27,970 nucleotides of DNA. It comes from an uncultured Lachnospiraceae bacterium. Lineage in GTDB: Bacteria; Bacillota; Clostridia; Lachnospirales; Lachnospiraceae. This document shows positions 27,249-27,970 of the stretch, piece after piece. The notes below the pieces were generated by a model, which was not told where the DNA came from, made no database searches, and saw only the letters and a program-made list of their open reading frames with translations. Positions within the stretch are counted from its first letter, which is position 1, and every line of letters starts with the position of its first letter. The stretch is from NCBI GenBank assembly GCA_937910785.1, contig CALDLG010000100.1, forward strand, positions 1-27,970. Direction: 5' to 3'. A program made the position numbers and the translations under genes.

Positions 27249-27970
27249 ATGGCAAAAGAACTGGACAAAGAATTATATCCGGAATATGTTTATCCTGAGC
27301 ATCGGGGGGAAGAGGACGGACCGGCAAGGGAAAGTATCCTGAAACTGGGCAAAATGATGACGGACCGGATTCCCCAGAAACTCGGAATCAAAAAAATCAC
27401 GAGGGATGACCCGGAGTATTGGGGGCTTGCGGGCGTCCTGACGGATGAAGAGGCGGAAATCGCCTTAAAGCTCGGCGTCAGGAAACCGAAGACGCTGCCG
27501 GAGATCGTAAAGCTGACGGGGATTCCGGAAAAGGAGCTGGAGCCCAGGCTGCAGGAGATGTCCGTGAAGGGAATTCTGGAGTATAACTGGGAAAATCCGG
27601 CGCGCGAGAAGCAGTATGTGCTGCCGATGTTCGTGCCGGGGGCGGGCGAATTTTTCAATATGAACAGGCAGGTGTTGGCGGAGCATCCGGAGACGGCGCT
27701 GTTTTTCGAGCATATGTCGAGACTGCCGCTTGAGCATGTGACGCCTTTTGTCGGGGAAGGCGGAAATGGCATCGGAATGCATGTCATCCCTGTGGAAAAG
27801 GCGATTGAGATGGAAAATGAGTCCGTCGATCTGGAACATATTTCTTACTGGCTGTCGAAATATGAGGGAAAATATGCGGCGAGTCCCTGCTCCTGCCGCC
27901 GTTCCCGGAAACTTCATGAGGAAGGCTGCGGGGATGACCCGGAGGGCTGGTGCATTGCGGTGGGCGATAT
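27249..27970 (+). CDS. Start of a cysteine-rich iron-sulfur oxidoreductase (3' truncated)
   Basis: GGAGGAGGAAGG precedes ATG 27249, 16 bases after hypB. The first 240 residues are in the window and the frame stays open to the edge. After a charged start (ELYPEYVYPEHRGEE), residues 75-115 look like a winged helix (KTLPEIVKLTGIPEKELEPRL, then MSVKGILEY). Later come FFEHMSRLPLEHVTPFV and a cysteine cluster: C214 and C216 in SPCSCRR, C227 and C235 in WCIAVGD, with CxC-x10-C-x7-C spacing, probably holding a [4Fe-4S] cluster. Similar modules open large pyridine-nucleotide disulfide oxidoreductases of anaerobic Clostridia. The catalytic part lies beyond the window, so substrate and electron partner are unknown; the hypB link suggests hydrogen or redox metabolism. 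Confidence 0.75.
   Translation, partial: MAKELDKELYPEYVYPEHRGEEDGPARESILKLGKMMTDRIPQKLGIKKITRDDPEYWGLAGVLTDEEAEIALKLGVRKPKTLPEIVKLTGIPEKELEPRLQEMSVKGILEYNWENPAREKQYVLPMFVPGAGEFFNMNRQVLAEHPETALFFEHMSRLPLEHVTPFVGEGGNGIGMHVIPVEKAIEMENESVDLEHISYWLSKYEGKYAASPCSCRRSRKLHEEGCGDDPEGWCIAVGD

Overview
The window looks like a chromosomal segment of an anaerobic Bacillota bacterium of class Clostridia, most likely Lachnospiraceae. This rests on gene content (an energy-coupling-factor vitamin transporter S component, a coaX/coaBC pair, a sporulation-type sigma-H, a HypB plus iron-sulfur oxidoreductase), on strong AGGAGG-type ribosome sites, and on tight ATGA stop/start overlaps. I cannot assign genus or species from sequence alone.

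Region 1 (1-5.3 kb) is housekeeping. It holds the 3' end of a gene with an Ada-like metal-binding tail, then an S component probably for pantothenate, type III pantothenate kinase and CoaBC (pantothenate to phosphopantetheine, the coenzyme A route), a MATE exporter and IspF of isoprenoid synthesis with an odd cysteine-rich tail.

Region 2 (5.4-15.0 kb) has its own promoter. It starts with a response regulator and a PocR-type hybrid kinase that together carry all parts of a His-Asp-His-Asp phosphorelay. The ancient Bacillota block cysE-cysS-mrnC-rlmB-sigH follows, with a secreted or anchored SGNH hydrolase bearing eight hexapeptide repeats lying between rlmB and sigH. A strong terminator closes the block.

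Region 3 (15.0-21.9 kb) is accessory and partly decayed, and from about 17.8 kb it is visibly richer in A+T. It contains two unknown proteins, an orphan BlaI-type repressor, tRNA-Thr(GGT), a 57-residue protein on the minus strand, a frameshifted acetyltransferase, an ECF sigma factor with a membrane partner, a broken lipoprotein, an intact lipoprotein, and remnants of a conjugative element, including a primase that has lost exactly its CHC2 zinc finger.

Region 4 (21.8-26.5 kb) is the most unusual. A strong promoter with a duplicated operator-like motif drives an orphan HicB-type antitoxin and three tiny ORFs, two of them 26-residue hydrophobic or amphipathic peptides, ending at a terminator. 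Next comes a two-gene unit: a soluble, divergent histidine-kinase-like protein and a protein with a divergent receiver domain fused to a large helical region holding an RNWLAH motif of HEPN-nuclease type. By layout this resembles phosphorelay-to-effector defence systems such as Detocs, but with a different effector. That reading is inference.

Region 5 (26.5-27.97 kb) holds hypB, which overlaps the end of the receiver-effector gene by 20 bases, and the start of a cysteine-rich iron-sulfur protein cut by the window edge. No CRISPR array, intact insertion sequence or rRNA gene was seen.
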